A stretch of DNA of 64,000 nucleotides. Origin: Pontederia crassipes. Taxonomy: Eukaryota; Streptophyta; Magnoliopsida; Commelinales; Pontederiaceae. Both the position numbers and the translations under genes were made by a program. The stretch is taken from positions 18,777,189-18,841,188 of the forward strand of contig CM060186.1 in the NCBI GenBank assembly GCA_030549335.1, written 5' to 3'. The notes beneath the pieces are model-generated. The model had not been told where the DNA came from, ran no database searches, and saw nothing but the letters and a program-made list of their open reading frames with translations. Shown one piece after another: positions 37,769-50,059 of the stretch; position 1 is the first letter of the stretch; every line of letters begins with the position of its first letter.

Positions 37769-38870
37769 TGTTACAGTAACTTTTTCGTGTGAGATCTCCG
37801 TTTGGAACATGACTTACAGATGTACATGTGTATATAAGCAAATACTGCTGCGGTAGCAGGTACTCCGTGCGTATACTGATGCGTCTGTATCTCGTTTTGT
37901 TGCGAATTCAGTAGAACAATGTGGCATCAGCAGTACCTCCCTCTAATTCAGTAGACAATGTCCCAGAAGGTGGCCTTGCCATCGTATCCCAATATCAATC
38001 CCATCATGCATCCTTTTTTCGTCCATCATCATTCATGGCGTATTTGATACCCAAGACATCAACAAAGAAAGAAAAATACAAAAAAAGAGAAGAAAAATTT
38101 AGGCTCAGTTGCGGAAGGAGTTAAAAGTTGTGATGACTGAGCTAGCGATTTCAAATTCAAAATTTAATCACATTATATTAATTAGCTGTTTGGTTAGTTG
38201 TACATACACTTGCAGTTCATTCGATCAGTGCTTGCATCGATGATGCTGCGATAAATGTATTTACAATATTGGAAGACATAAAACTTATGAAGGAACAAAA
38301 ATACGAGTTAAAAAAAATCCAAGAAACTAAAAAAAGTATAGTGAATAATAATTTAATTGAAACTTTTATAATAATAGTCAGAGAGAAAATAATGATCGCA
38401 CAAATGAATTATGAATAACTCATAATTATTAAAAAAAATGCTGACAATACAACATCAAAACTTAAACGAGTAAATGCAACGCATTGAAATAAAAGGTGAA
38501 ATAAGTTATTAATGTAAAAGTTAATAGAAGAATATAATGATATCCTAATATTGTAATAAAAAATAACTTATTTATTAAAACATATGATGATAGAAACCAT
38601 ACCAACAAAATAAAAAAAAATGAAATTAAAGTAGATAATATATTTTAACATTAAGAATAATTATGAAATATCCTATCAATAATTTAATTCCATCTTAATA
38701 ATACATAATAATATTTACCTCGATTCATTACTTACAACACATTCTAAATTTTAACCAAGCATGTACACTTCACTTTTCAAATTTTCGTTATTACGCGGAT
38801 AACTCGAAAATATAAATTGTGGTAGAATTGTTACTTGAAATTAATTTATATTTTGGAATTTCGTTTTTAG
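37769..38870. other. NRPD2 3' untranslated and intergenic sequence
   Basis: About the first 150-200 bases after the stop are probably the NRPD2 3' untranslated region. The rest is AT-rich with no gene recognised. Confidence 0.4.
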
Positions 38871-38929
38871 CTGACGAGAAGAAGCGGCCGGAACATAAAA
38901 GGTTCCACAAGAGATGGTTCGGGTCCTAA
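38871..38929 (+). pseudogene. Last-exon shard of gene X (duplicate)
   Basis: After an acceptor-like TTTCGTTTTTAG, a 59-bp stretch reads 'DEKKRPEHKRFHKRWFGS' and a stop. The end of intact gene X reads 'DEKKRLEHTRFYKRWFPVGC' and a stop. The first part of exon 4 and exons 1-3 are missing. The shard has the same orientation as the intact gene. Its position mirrors the intact copy: gene X sequence lies upstream of gene Y sequence in both places. About 3.6 kb of unrelated sequence now separates the shard from the shared downstream flank, which resumes near 42522. Confidence 0.72.
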
Positions 38930-39460
38930 ATTGATGGAAACCCTAACCACAAGTCGGAAGATTTGTGGAGCAAAAGTAGTTCTTTAAGAACGAGGGCAAG
39001 AGCACCTCATTTTTCCACTGCACTATTGTAAGACATAAAAGGAGCACAATAGAAGACATTATAAGCAATCAAATAGAGGATGAGGAATGCTACTAGGAAC
39101 CAACCCTCTCGTATTCCCTTGCAAGGCTGTTATGCTAAATATAAAGAGTCATTCTTTATAATGTTAGAAAATAGATTCTAAAGTTAGACATCATTGGTGG
39201 GCTTTTGAAATATTATGTACCTTACATCATGATTATATTTTATAATGAAATATTTTATCACATAAATAAATTTGTTCAAGAAAATAACCAATTATACTAA
39301 ATACTAAATTCATTATAAAGACCAATAACTTATTTTTTTTTAATACAATGTTCCTAATTAATCATATGTATGACATTTAATTCAATTCTAGACATGTGCA
39401 ACATTTTTATCATGAGCCAAGCTATCATCATTTATTCTAAATTATCAGGATATAGAGTTA

Positions 39461-39665
39461 TGTACCACTTTGTACTCCTTACATGATATAAAATTATATA
39501 TACATCCTTGAAAACATGGGATAAAAACATTCATAGAACAACTTTCATTCATCATGATTATGTTAATGTACTACTTTGTACTCCTTACATGATATAAAAT
39601 TATATACACATCCTTGACAACATGAGATAAAACATTTATAGCACAACATCCATTCATCATGATCG
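39461..39665 (+). repeat. ~106-bp tandem duplication
   Basis: Two units share TTTGTACTCCTTACATGATA and continue with ACATCCTTGA(A/C)AACATG and CATTCATCATGAT. They start near 39461 and 39567 and show minor divergence. Confidence 0.85.
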
Positions 39666-39790
39666 ATCCATACGTTATGACCATTCATAACTTTCATTTC
39701 ATCATTTTATTCCCTTTATTTGTTGGAACATGCAACGTTTGAGGAGTTACTTCATAACGTTTGACGAATTTCAATCTATCAATAATTTGA

Positions 39791-40295
39791 AGGCTAGGAT
39801 CATTGAAATTAAATTTATAATAAAATATTTTATGACATTATATAATAAAATATTAGCATACGATTAATATTTTAATATTAAGGTTTTCACGTTCCTAACC
39901 TTTGAAATTATCGATGGATTTCGATCCGTTGGTATTTTCAAAGGTTAGGACTATTGAAATTTAAATTTATAATAAAATATTTTACAATATCATATAATAA
40001 AATATTGACATATAATTAATATTTTAATATTAAGATTTTTTTATAGTCATAGACTTTGGAAGCACCGATAGTTTTTGATCTGTCGATCGATAATTTTGAA
40101 AACTAGGACCGTCAGAAATCAAATTATAATAAAATATTTTTTTAATACTATATAATAAAATATTTGCATACAATTAATATTTTAATACTAAAGTTTCTGA
40201 TGATTTGATCCTTCAAAATTATTGATAGATTTTTGATCCGTAGTTCTGAAAGTTAGGACCATCAAAATTTGAATTTATAATAAAATATATTATTA
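39791..40295 (+). repeat. Diverged tandem array, ~150-bp period
   Basis: The motif A(G/A)(G/C/T)(C/T)TAGGA(T/C) followed by AATTTATAATAAAATATTTT and ATTAATATTTTAATA(T/C)TAA recurs. Units anchor at about 39791, 39942, 40101 and 40251, so periods are 151, 159 and 150 bp. Each unit includes a GATCCGT or GATCTGT segment. It resembles a short satellite-like array rather than a gene. Confidence 0.82.
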
Positions 40296-40479
40296 TATGA
40301 GAGAGAGAGGTGGAAAATTATGATGAGAGAGAAAGGGGGAGGAGAGAGAGGTCGGAGAAAGAGAGAGAGAATGTGAGAGAGGGAAAGAGAGAGGCGGGAA
40401 AATAAGAAGACGAGAATTTTAACAGTACACAACCGAAGTCATCAAATATAATAAAACCCGAAGGCGATCCATCTCACTC

Positions 40480-40700
40480 CTGCTCTAGCTCCCTCTCTCT
40501 CTATCTTTCGATCTCTAACGGTGCCCCCCCCCCCCCCCCCACCTCTAGTGATCCCACGACTCCATCAACGACACAATGACTCCGGTCATCCCTCTCTCAC
40601 ACTCTCGTTATCTCTCTCCCCCTCCCTGCCTCTCATTCTCCCCCTCTCGCACTCTCTCCCTCTCCTTCTATCTCTCTCTCTCACTCTCTCACTGTCCAAT
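40480..40700 (+). repeat. CT-rich low-complexity tract with a C homopolymer
   Basis: Irregular CTCTCT blocks surround about 18 consecutive C near 40523-40540. On the plus strand it creates a Ser/Leu/Pro frame that is a product of base composition. Confidence 0.85.
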
Positions 40701-41019
40701 GGCCTAATGCTGGTGGATCCGATGGTTAATAATCAGATATGACAATTAATGGCCAGATGCGGCTGCGAACCCATGGATCATGCCTAGATTTAGTCGTTAA
40801 TTGGCCGGATAGTCAGATAGATTCGGCCGGCTGTCCATCTGCCAATTTTTTTAACAACAAAGTTTTCGAACGGTGAATTGCTTGTCGGAAGTTCTAACAG
40901 GGCCCACCCGTTGGAATTTCCAATGGCTCCCTTGTCAGAACTTTCGATGGATAATTCTTGTCGAAATGAAGATCACCTGCCTATCGGAAAAATTAGAATT
41001 GTTACATGAGACATCACTT

Positions 41020-42250
41020 CTCTTTACACTTTTTTTTAAGAGAAGAAGCTTATCTTCTATTGATTAGTAAACCAAAAGTCATTGTACAAAATATTAGAGA
41101 GATCCGTCGGAGGATCAGTCTCTCAAAAAAGGTCGTGAGAATTACCTCGACCATAATTAACCAAAAAATTAGCCGTCCGGTTCATGTCCCGGACACAATC
41201 ATTAAGTTGCTAGAAAGGTATAGAAAGAAGTGAAGTCTTGATGTCATTGATTATGCCTCTAACACGCCAAGGGCCCATAGTTTTGCAGTTAATAATTTTC
41301 ACAAGAGTTGCAGAGTTTGATTCAATAAGTAAGAATGTAAAGCCCATTTCGAACACATTTCCTAATCCCAACCAGAACGCCCCAAGCTTCCAACTGAAAC
41401 TTAGAGCACCTGAAATGAGAAGACCACTAGAGTGAGATCGGAGAATAAATTCAGCTCTCCCCTCCAAAGTGGCTCCAACAAAGGAGCCATCCGTTAGGAT
41501 GTCTTTATGGAGCGAAAATGAGCCTTATTCTGACAGCGCCATTGACCCCATAAAATAGACGAAAACAAAGAAAGAAAATGAGTTCTGGAGAGTGAGTCCA
41601 CAAGGAGCCCTCGTTGAGCCATGTGTCCGAAGGTCAAGAATCCAAAAAATCAAAGTTTACTTATGATTTGGCTTGAAAAAGATTCCAAAAATGTATAGTA
41701 AATGGAAACAAATAAATGTGCAAGAGTTTCAAGAGCTAGACCACAAATGGTCCATGCAGGGTTTAAATTAGGATTAAAACGAGAAGCAAAATCAAAAGTC
41801 GACAGTTTTTTATGCACAAAGTTCCACAGAAAAATATGAATCTTTGGTGACGTCGGAATGTTCCACATTTTCAATCAATATATACAAATATAGTGTGTCC
41901 AACTCCATGGAAATCCAACGACCATATCTGCATATCCTCCTCAATGTTAACACGAATATTAATTAAGGAAATAAGAGGAATTAAAGCAGAGTCGAAATAA
42001 AGACTAAGCATATGCATATTGGCCACATAATAGATAGTCAACCGGGAGGTTATCGAGAGGTATGCCCATATTGATATATGTTATGGGCAAGAGGAATAGA
42101 GAAATCCAAGGATCCATAAGAATACTAGTACCGGAACCATTACTGATGACCTTCTTCATGCCTAGGCCCGTGTCGTTAAGTGATGCACAAATCATTTTCC
42201 AACACCAGGACTCTTGATTATGAGAATTTGGTATACACACGGGTGAAGCA
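41020..42250 (-). pseudogene. LINE (non-LTR retrotransposon) 3' fragment, degenerate
   Basis: On the minus strand, 42240-42004 resembles the region after the LINE reverse transcriptase ('SWCWKMICASLNDTG', 'GSGTSILMDPWI'). Fragment 41874-41650 matches the zinc-binding zf-RVT region ('SPKIHIFLWNFVHKKL', 'ICGLALETLAHLF'). Fragment 41467-41210 resembles the plant LINE RNase H domain ('GFTFLLIESNSATLVKII'). Stops and frameshifts separate the blocks. The upstream reverse transcriptase and endonuclease are absent, as in a typical 5'-truncated LINE. A T run at 41029-41036 could be the complement of the poly-A tail. Confidence 0.75.
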
Positions 42251-43276
42251 TATCATACTTACTGATTATAATTCTAGTCCAGATTCTTTTCTCCATCTGT
42301 AGGTGGCTTAACAATAAAATATCAAAAATTTTCACTCAAGATATCACTATTGCTTGGCTTTCTGGATGGAAGACTAAATTCTTAAACTAAGCTAATTAAG
42401 AAAATACTAATTAAATCACGACGAGGAGGCCTTGCCTGAGGACATCAGATTTATTTCGTACCCGAATGCTTTTGGTATTTTGGCTAATAGAAAACAACTT
42501 TTTCTACATAAGAAAAATTGGAGGTTTTTGTACTGTCACTTCCAAGAAATATTCATTGCCTCGTTCTGGAATTTTGCTTATATGCGCGATTCTGCAATAA
42601 TGAATTATATGAATTGCACTATCTGAGAGAGAGTAAATGACAACAATGGTAAGGTATATATCATGTTTGCAGATCCATTATGGACATAACGATATTATCT
42701 CATATGTACCCTACAGACTTTTGCTGATAATCCCATGCAATAACTGGCACAGTTCTGCATTACAGTTTTCAACTGATAATTCATATGAAATAGTATCGTA
42801 GATAACATGTAATGACAAATAAGCATCGAAGCAAAACAAATAACAAATAATCAAAAGACAATATTACAAGTGGTTCCATAACAGATAAAGAATTGCCTGG
42901 ATAACATCTTTGCTCATAAAAAAAATGTTACAAATTGCTGAAAGCAATTACAAATTGATACACTGATGAAATTTTACAAAGGCATTGGTAAATATGCAAA
43001 AGAGTTCCCGTGCTCAACAAACAAAAGAATGTCCGAAGCTCTTTAATCACATGATTATTCGTGCAGGGAACGCATCATGTTGATATTCCCAGAAGAATTC
43101 GCACAAGAGTCCCAAAATGAAATTCGCTGGAGATTACACTGAAGTCTTCTTATACTACAGAAGGTCCACTTCAACCCTTAAAGTCTTCAGATTACTTATG
43201 TACCATCTAAAACAGTAAACCTTCCATGCCAAAAAGGGAAAAAACAGTACTCTTCTGTATACTCAACTATCTACAC

Positions 43277-46200
43277 CTAATTAGCATCTGGAAGGTCAAA
43301 AGTCGAAGCCAATTCAATTAAATCTTTACCTGAGAGATTGATGATAAATGCTAAGGAAGCATAATTCTTTATATCCACCTCCAGTTCAACTTTATAGTCT
43401 TCTTGAAGTTCTCTGGCTTTTGATTCTGCATCCTCAGCTTCCTTGAGTAATATAGCACCTTCTTCAAGGTCCCCCAATTTAAGGGCAGATGATCTCTCAG
43501 CTCTAGCAGCAGCAGCCACTAGTAGGAGCCTTTTGCAACCTGCCAATGCCGCCTCTTTTTCCCTTGAAACAATTAACACTTCACTTTCCTGTATATGCTG
43601 AACATTGTCTGCAATCTTCTTCTCTAATGCCTCTAGTTCTAAAACAGCTGTCTCCTTTTTAAGTGATAATTCTTCCTTTTCAATATTCAGTGCCTTTGCC
43701 TCGCCTGCTATGCGAGCTGCTTCCTTAAAGTTTCTAGCAGCAGCAGCAACTTTTTTTTCAGCTTCCAACTCGGGGGTTCTTTTCTCAATGAAATTTATTC
43801 TCTGCTTGTGTGATGCAAGTTCCTGCTGGATGCTTGCCCTAGTTGATGACAATTCCTACAGAAAAACAGATGAAACCATGGATAATATTTTTGAGAGAAA
43901 AACGAAAATAAATTGGAGCGACAGAAGCAAGATAATATGCTCAATCTAAGAAAGCTGATTTACATAGTAAAAAAATATTTTATGCACAGAAAAATGTTCT
44001 AGGAACAATAGTTTGAAAGCTTATTTTTCAGAGACATCTACCTGCAGAGTTGTCCTTGCAGCTGAAATATCTTGCTTTAATATCTGTATTTCCTGAGATA
44101 TAGTCTCCTCTGTCTTGGCAAACCTCACTCGGTCATCCCTCAACTTCAAAAACAAAGACGCCAAAGATTTTTGCAAGTGAATCAAATCCCGGAAAGTTTT
44201 TGCTTCATCCATAGAGACAGCAGCATGTGCCATCAGTTTTCTCCTTTTCTCTTCGGCGGAACCAAAACTTTCCTCAATTTCCTTCTTTTTTATGAACAGC
44301 GCCTCCTTCTCTGACTCTGCATTCAAAGTGGCTGTACGCACCATGTTCTGCTTCATATCAATATCTGAGCGTGCCTCATGGAAATCAGAAACCACAGTAG
44401 AAATCCGTTTCTCAACATCTTGAATTTTAGAATTGTTTTCAGCAATCTCTGCCTCTTTCAACCTTACCAATTTTAGAAGTTCATCCAATTCTTTTGCCAA
44501 ATTCTGGCCTTTTGTTGCCAGCATTTCTTTCTCTTTCCTTTCATTTTCAACCAAACTTTCTATCACACTTTCTAGACCTGATTGTGCATCAGATATCAGC
44601 TGTGATTCGATATCTATCTCCAGTTGTTTAATTTCTAATAACTCTACTGATGTTTCCCATTGTTCTAGTTCTTTAGTAGATATTTCTTCTGAACATTTAA
44701 GAACCAATGCTGCATGCTCAGCTGCGTCCTGTGTGGCAATAAGAATTGTACAACTAAACTCAATTTATTTTAAAGCAAGAAGGATGGTAGACTTGAGTTT
44801 GTCATCCAATTTATTAGTATGTTAAACTTAAATTGAGCCATAAAATATTGAACATCTATTCATGATTAAAATGAATACAAAAATATGAATTCAATATCTG
44901 TATAAACAATTTAAATCCTAGCACAAAAGGACTATTCAATTAATTTCCATCTGTAACAATTTGACTTTATTCATAGAAGAACAATCTGATTTTATAATTA
45001 CATCATCAGCTTGTTCAAAGCAAATAGGATGGTTTCTGATTTTAGTTTTGTTAAAGACGAGGATGAGAATATACTATAGTTAACAGGTACAGACACTGGT
45101 TTTAGGAGAATAATTTACAGCTACCGAGAGGCATGAAAATCAATGGCACTATACTTTCCTTTCTTTTCCACTACTATTTTCTTCCTACCTTTCATTACCT
45201 GTTATAGAAAAACTTTCATGATTATCTTTCTCATATGTGTGCGATAAAAGTATGTCGCCACACTGGTTTTTCATGATTAACAGGCAAACTTTCTGCTTGG
45301 AAGAATCAGCTGCTATTTCATCTGTCTGGTGGTCAGAGAAGGTAACAATAGCTATTCGAATTTGAGTAGGTAATATAAAATTTTTGGGCCACATCCACAT
45401 GATGTACACAGGATCTTGCATAATAAATGGCTAATACAACAACAACAACAACAACAATAATAAATGGCTAATATGAAAGTCATATGACTGTCTTGGCTTG
45501 TGAAAAATATGCTTTTTATCCTCTAACTGAGCAGGCACTGAAGATTCAATCTTCAGAATTGACAGACAAACTCTTTGCACTTTCAAGAAATCAGGATTTG
45601 GTGCTGAATGCAAGTTTTTTACTGATATATTCCCTAAAGAAGGTAACATGTAAGAATATTTACCATGGAGAAAGAGGAAGAAGTGCCAAACTGGGGCATC
45701 AGTCCAGGTTCTAGACCTATACTTGAATTTTATCTGGCAGTTGAATATGGATTCTAATTCTTGTAGAATTTGATAAGCCAAATTTATAGTTGAAGACAAC
45801 ATGACTCGCCACAAATATCATTTATCAATAAATGAAACACATTGTCTAAGGCCTAAAGTGCAAGATTATTGAAAAGTTCATTGACGCCACTTTGCCCAAG
45901 AAATGTAATAAATTTCCGGAGTTTCTTCTGCAAGAAAATAAATTGCCTTAACAAGCTTATTGACAATCATACCTTAGCGAGTTGTTCCAACAGAGATGCA
46001 CCTTCCTCCTCCGCTGCTATTTGAGTTTCCAAAATCTCCTGCATCTTCGACTCAGTTGACTCCCAATCTACCTCTGCGTTTCTCAAGGTGCTCAAGAGCT
46101 TCTCTTTCTCCTGCTCTGCAGCTGCTAGGCTCTCGCTCACCTTCTCAGCCGTCTCAAAGTCCTCGGCTTCACAGGCCTGCTCGAGTTCCTTCTCCAAGTC

Positions 46201-47115
46201 TTTGTACTTGGCCGACGCCAAATTCAAGTTCTCAGCTGCCTCCCTCCTCTTTCTCTCCAGCTGCTTCCTCTCTACAGAAACTGAAGCCGCTCTTTGCCGC
46301 AAGGAGTCGAGCTTCTGAGAGATGCCAGCCCTGACTAGCACCAATCTGCTTTCCACGGAATCGGATGGATCTTCCTTATGATCAGCGGACTCTCCTGTTG
46401 AGGAGTCCACTTCGCCCTCAGCATCCGGCCGATGCCCTTCGGGTTTCCCTGCATGTGAAGTCATATCCTCTACGGATCCATCTCGCTCTGTTACTATCTC
46501 CACGACAGTACGCGAATCGGCATCCGCATCATGATGACCGGGAGTCGAAGGAGTCTGCGCTTCCGCGGCCGGTCCGCCTGTCCTAGTGACCTCCTCAGCG
46601 GAACCAGAAGAATCGGAGTAGGATGACGGCCGCGGCGGAGAAACGGCGGAGGAAGGAAGAAGACTGGGGATGCTGTCGGGACGGCTGTGGAGGTGGGAAT
46701 CATCGGAGAGAGCGGGGGAATCCCGGCCGTAGCCGATCCGAACGGCTCTCTTCTTCTTGCGAGAGGACTGACGATGGAGGGGCAACGACGAAGCAGCCGG
46801 CGCCTCCTCCGAGGCGGCGGAAGTAGGAACGATGCTAATGGCGGGAGGAGGAGCGGCGGCGGCGGGGGGCTCCAACGAGGGTTCGGGGGCAACCGGAGCT
46901 TGGATGGTGAGGTCCGAGAAGAGGTCCTCGTCGAGGGGTTGAGCGGCGGATGAGGCGGAGGCGGAGGCGGCGGTGGAAGCCGGAGGAGAGGGCGAATTGG
47001 CAGAAGAGAGATCGGAAGGGGAAAAGAAGAGGACCATGCCCTCGAAGAGCGATCCCGACCCTTCCATGCCGCCGCTTCCACCTCCTGCTTCCTCCCCCGT
47101 CGACGGCGACGCCAT
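43277..47115 (-). CDS. Gene Y: long coiled-coil plant protein with UVR-like motifs, 802 aa
   Basis: Exons on the minus strand are 47115-45973, 44728-44042 and 43855-43277. All junctions are phase 0, giving 802 residues. I chose the ATG at 47115 because its context (ATCATGG) is good; an in-frame ATG at 47127 would add four residues. Residues 1-250 are Ser/Pro/Ala/Glu-rich and probably disordered, with a basic patch 'SSRKKKRAVRIG' near 120. From about 265 to the end the protein is almost continuous coiled coil. Two stretches resemble the UVR motif: 'ACEAEDFETAEKVSE' near 320 and 'AARNFKEAARIAGEAKAL' in the last exon. No signal peptide or membrane segment is seen. A structural or tethering role is inference only; I do not recognise a named family. 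A broken duplicate of its 3' end lies at 20617-29090. Confidence 0.85.
45420..45473. mobile_element. (CAA)n flanked by a 17-bp direct repeat: possible SINE-tail insertion
   Basis: ATAATAAATGGCTAATA occurs at 45420-45436 and again at 45457-45473. Between the copies is only a run of CAA units. Flanking direct repeats around a tail-like repeat are what a severely 5'-truncated retroposon would leave. Au-type SINEs end in TTG repeats, and a full-length relative with the same CAA strand sense lies at 59977. The site is inside intron 1 of gene Y. Confidence 0.5.
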
Positions 47116-47181
47116 GATTCCAATCAATTCGTTCGATGTGGCAAAGAGGGGTTTTTGTTACGATTCAAGAAATGTGGATCT

Positions 47182-47183
47182 TA

Positions 47184-47247
<64 letters not shown>
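47182..47247 (+). repeat. (TTA)n microsatellite just upstream of gene Y
   Basis: About 21 TTA units lie 70-130 bp upstream of the gene Y start codon, within the probable 5' leader or core promoter. Length changes here could alter the spacing of the promoter. Confidence 0.95.
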
Positions 47248-49960
47248 GACTTCAACTCGGTGGTAGTCGGAGCCGTAACAAATTCGAGGGTGAAAAAAGA
47301 AAAAAAATATAAACAAAAAATCACTCGAGGGGGGAAAAGTAAAAAAAAAAATAACACGATAAAATGGACTTGTTCTGATAATTCGATTAGATGAATCAGA
47401 ATCAGATTATTAATAACCTGAAATTAGCAATTCATAAAATGGACTTCCATAAAATTATTAATCAGATTATGACTCGAGGGTGATAAAATGGACTTCCATA
47501 AAATTAGCAATTCATTTTGTATAATTTAAAAAATAAAGTTATATGAGTTTCCCGCACTATTTTGTTTATTTTTATATGTACGCAAATGGAATTATCAAAT
47601 GTGATGCCTTTCCAAGCTTCTTTTTTAAAATCTTACTAAATAGAATAGAAAATAATAAAATAAAGTATGCAATAACAACAAGAACAACGATAACAATGAT
47701 AATGTTAATACTATACTTCAACTTTTAAATAATTTATTATTATCATATTTATGATAAATAATATATATTAATTATTTATAAGTGTACTTTCTAGTAATTA
47801 TAAAATGTTAAAGGTTGATGATTTTATAAAAAGGATATTTTGATAATTATCTAGTAGTACTCTACATAAGTAAATATAGTAATATGGCTTGATGGTTAGA
47901 CTAATTGTGCTTTACTCATTATTGATAATTTAATAGACGATAATGTAATAAACATTTTTGAATTAGTGATCGACATGGTTTCAAAAGTCGATCGAAATCG
48001 CCAAAAAAAATGTAGTTCAACATGACTGGATTTGAAAGAGCTCATATGGGAAAAAATGGTTGACAAATCAATACTAATTCATTATTAGGATCACATTGGA
48101 CAATCCATAAAGTTTATCTCGAATTCACATTAGACAATTTTTTTGTATATTTATGTAACGTTTCCAGAAGCATATCCCAAATATTGCTTGAGAGGCGTTA
48201 ATCGATTTTTGTGATATAATTTACGAAATATAACAATAAATACGATTTATACTATGCTAAATAATCATAACATCCCAAATAAAATATGTAAAAAATATTC
48301 ATAAGTTTACAATTTAAATAATGCATATTAATAAAAATCTAAACAATCTATTCAATGTCCTAGTCTTATGTCATGTTCATCCTCTATTGTTTACATTCAC
48401 CTGCACGGATAAAGATATTTTTTTATGAATACGAAAACTCAATTGAAAGAATATTTAATGATCATCAATTGAGATAATACAATAATCAATGATTAATTTA
48501 ATAATTTATGAATGATCAATCCATTAATAATCAATGAATCAATCTATAAAAATTAATAATGATCAATTATCAATGATTTTATTACTAAATATTTTTTTAT
48601 AATTAATGGTAAATAATAAACATTAATTATCAAATTGATTCAATGACAATTATCAATTAAATATCAATTTGATTTAAAGACCGATCAATTCGATTATAGA
48701 GTTGTTTAACTTCTTTAATTTTATCAATCCAATGGGAGGGCTCTCAATGCTACTTTCATGCAACAATGTTCTCGATATGAGATGAAATAATTAACAATTC
48801 AATATGTTTTTTTGTATGGTGAAAAACTAGAGATCATATAACAAGACATCCATAACTTTAGAGGCTAATGTGCTAATTCTCAATTAAATTACCTGCTTAG
48901 GCAATTCAAAAACAATTATCCATTTGTTCTATAGGCAATCAATAGACATGATGATCCACAATTTTCAGTTCTTATTTTGTTTATATAGGACATTTATTTT
49001 TATCCTTTTCTTAATTTGGTGTAACAAGACCAATCCAAAACACTCAATTTGCTGAAACTTGGATTGTGCAAATAAGAACCCTGCCAACTTTATCAAAATC
49101 CTTCTAGATCACTCTAAATCCCCCGGATTATATGAAATCAATATTAGGCACTACAAAACTCATGCCAAATTCTATATTTCTTTGCATAATCACAATTTTG
49201 ATGCAATTTTCCAATCGCGCTGTTTTATGTAGTTCTATTAATAAGTTGTATGCAATTATTCTTTATATATAGGACAAGAGTCTAAGATTTTATATCAACA
49301 AAAATCGTCGTATATGAATCCTATGTGAACTCAAGTTGACTAAAATATCAACTATGAATCCTCATCAATGTTTTGCACAAACTATGAATTTCGTTGGATC
49401 ACCATCTTGTCGTGCCGCCTTGAATTACATGAGAACCTCTTTCATGATGTTCTCTATTTTCGAAGTTTCGGATAGGTTCGATCATTACTCATTTCTATGC
49501 CTCGATTTGTGTAAAAAGTAAGAGGTAAAGTAGAGACTTTCATGCATAAATTATGTTTTGAGGTGTGTAGAAAATTCACTATCTAATGAGAACTATTTTT
49601 AAGTTTTAAATGATATTTAGCTTTCATTAGGATAATTTATTTCAGAACTAACTTAAATCTTTTTTTACTTAATTAAAATCCTGATAAGAACCCATATTTA
49701 ATTAATTTTGAATTTACTTCAAGGGGTGGAAATGTAAGAAAGATTACCAATTTGACCTTGAGCCCAAGTATCATATTTGGTTATTTACTAAAATCTCCTT
49801 TTATATCTCATACTCAACTCTAAACAAATTTCTTCTTGTCTCTTCTAACTTCTCTTGAATTGTTCTTTATTTTTAGAATTAATTATTAAAATATAATTTT
49901 TAGAAAATATTTCTCGAGATAAAATAATTAAATACTTTATTTAATTTCACAAAAATTTGA
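47248..49960. other. AT-rich intergenic region upstream of gene Y
   Basis: No gene is recognised. A block near GATAAAATGGACTTCCATAAAATTAG recurs around 47425-47510 (first 20 bases GATAAAATGGACTTCCATAA). Positions 48440-48700 carry many ATCAATTGAT-like words. The right part may hold an LTR of the decayed gypsy element described next, because GAGGCGTTGCATTATT near 49960-49975 reads on the minus strand as a TGCAACGCCTC LTR-like start. Confidence 0.4.
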
Positions 49961-50059
49961 GGCGTTGCATTATTACCTCTTTAAAAATAAATTTATCTCC
50001 GAATTTTTATTTAAGAAAAGAATAGAACATACTTAAATAATTTTGAAAAAATCTTTCTC

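Larger units (their letters stand above)
38930..41000. other. Repeat-rich AT-rich insertion region
   Basis: No gene is seen. The stretch includes a 106-bp tandem duplication, an array of about 150-bp units, GA-rich and CT-rich simple tracts (40300-40400 and 40480-40700) and a run of 18 C at about 40523-40540. Because flanking homology to the other duplicate stops at 38929 and resumes near 42522, much of this DNA was probably inserted after the duplication. Confidence 0.5.

Noticed and set aside
46494-47123. 209-residue Arg/Pro-rich minus-strand frame
   Set aside because: It is an out-of-frame shadow of gene Y exon 1, whose own frame splices cleanly into the coiled coil.
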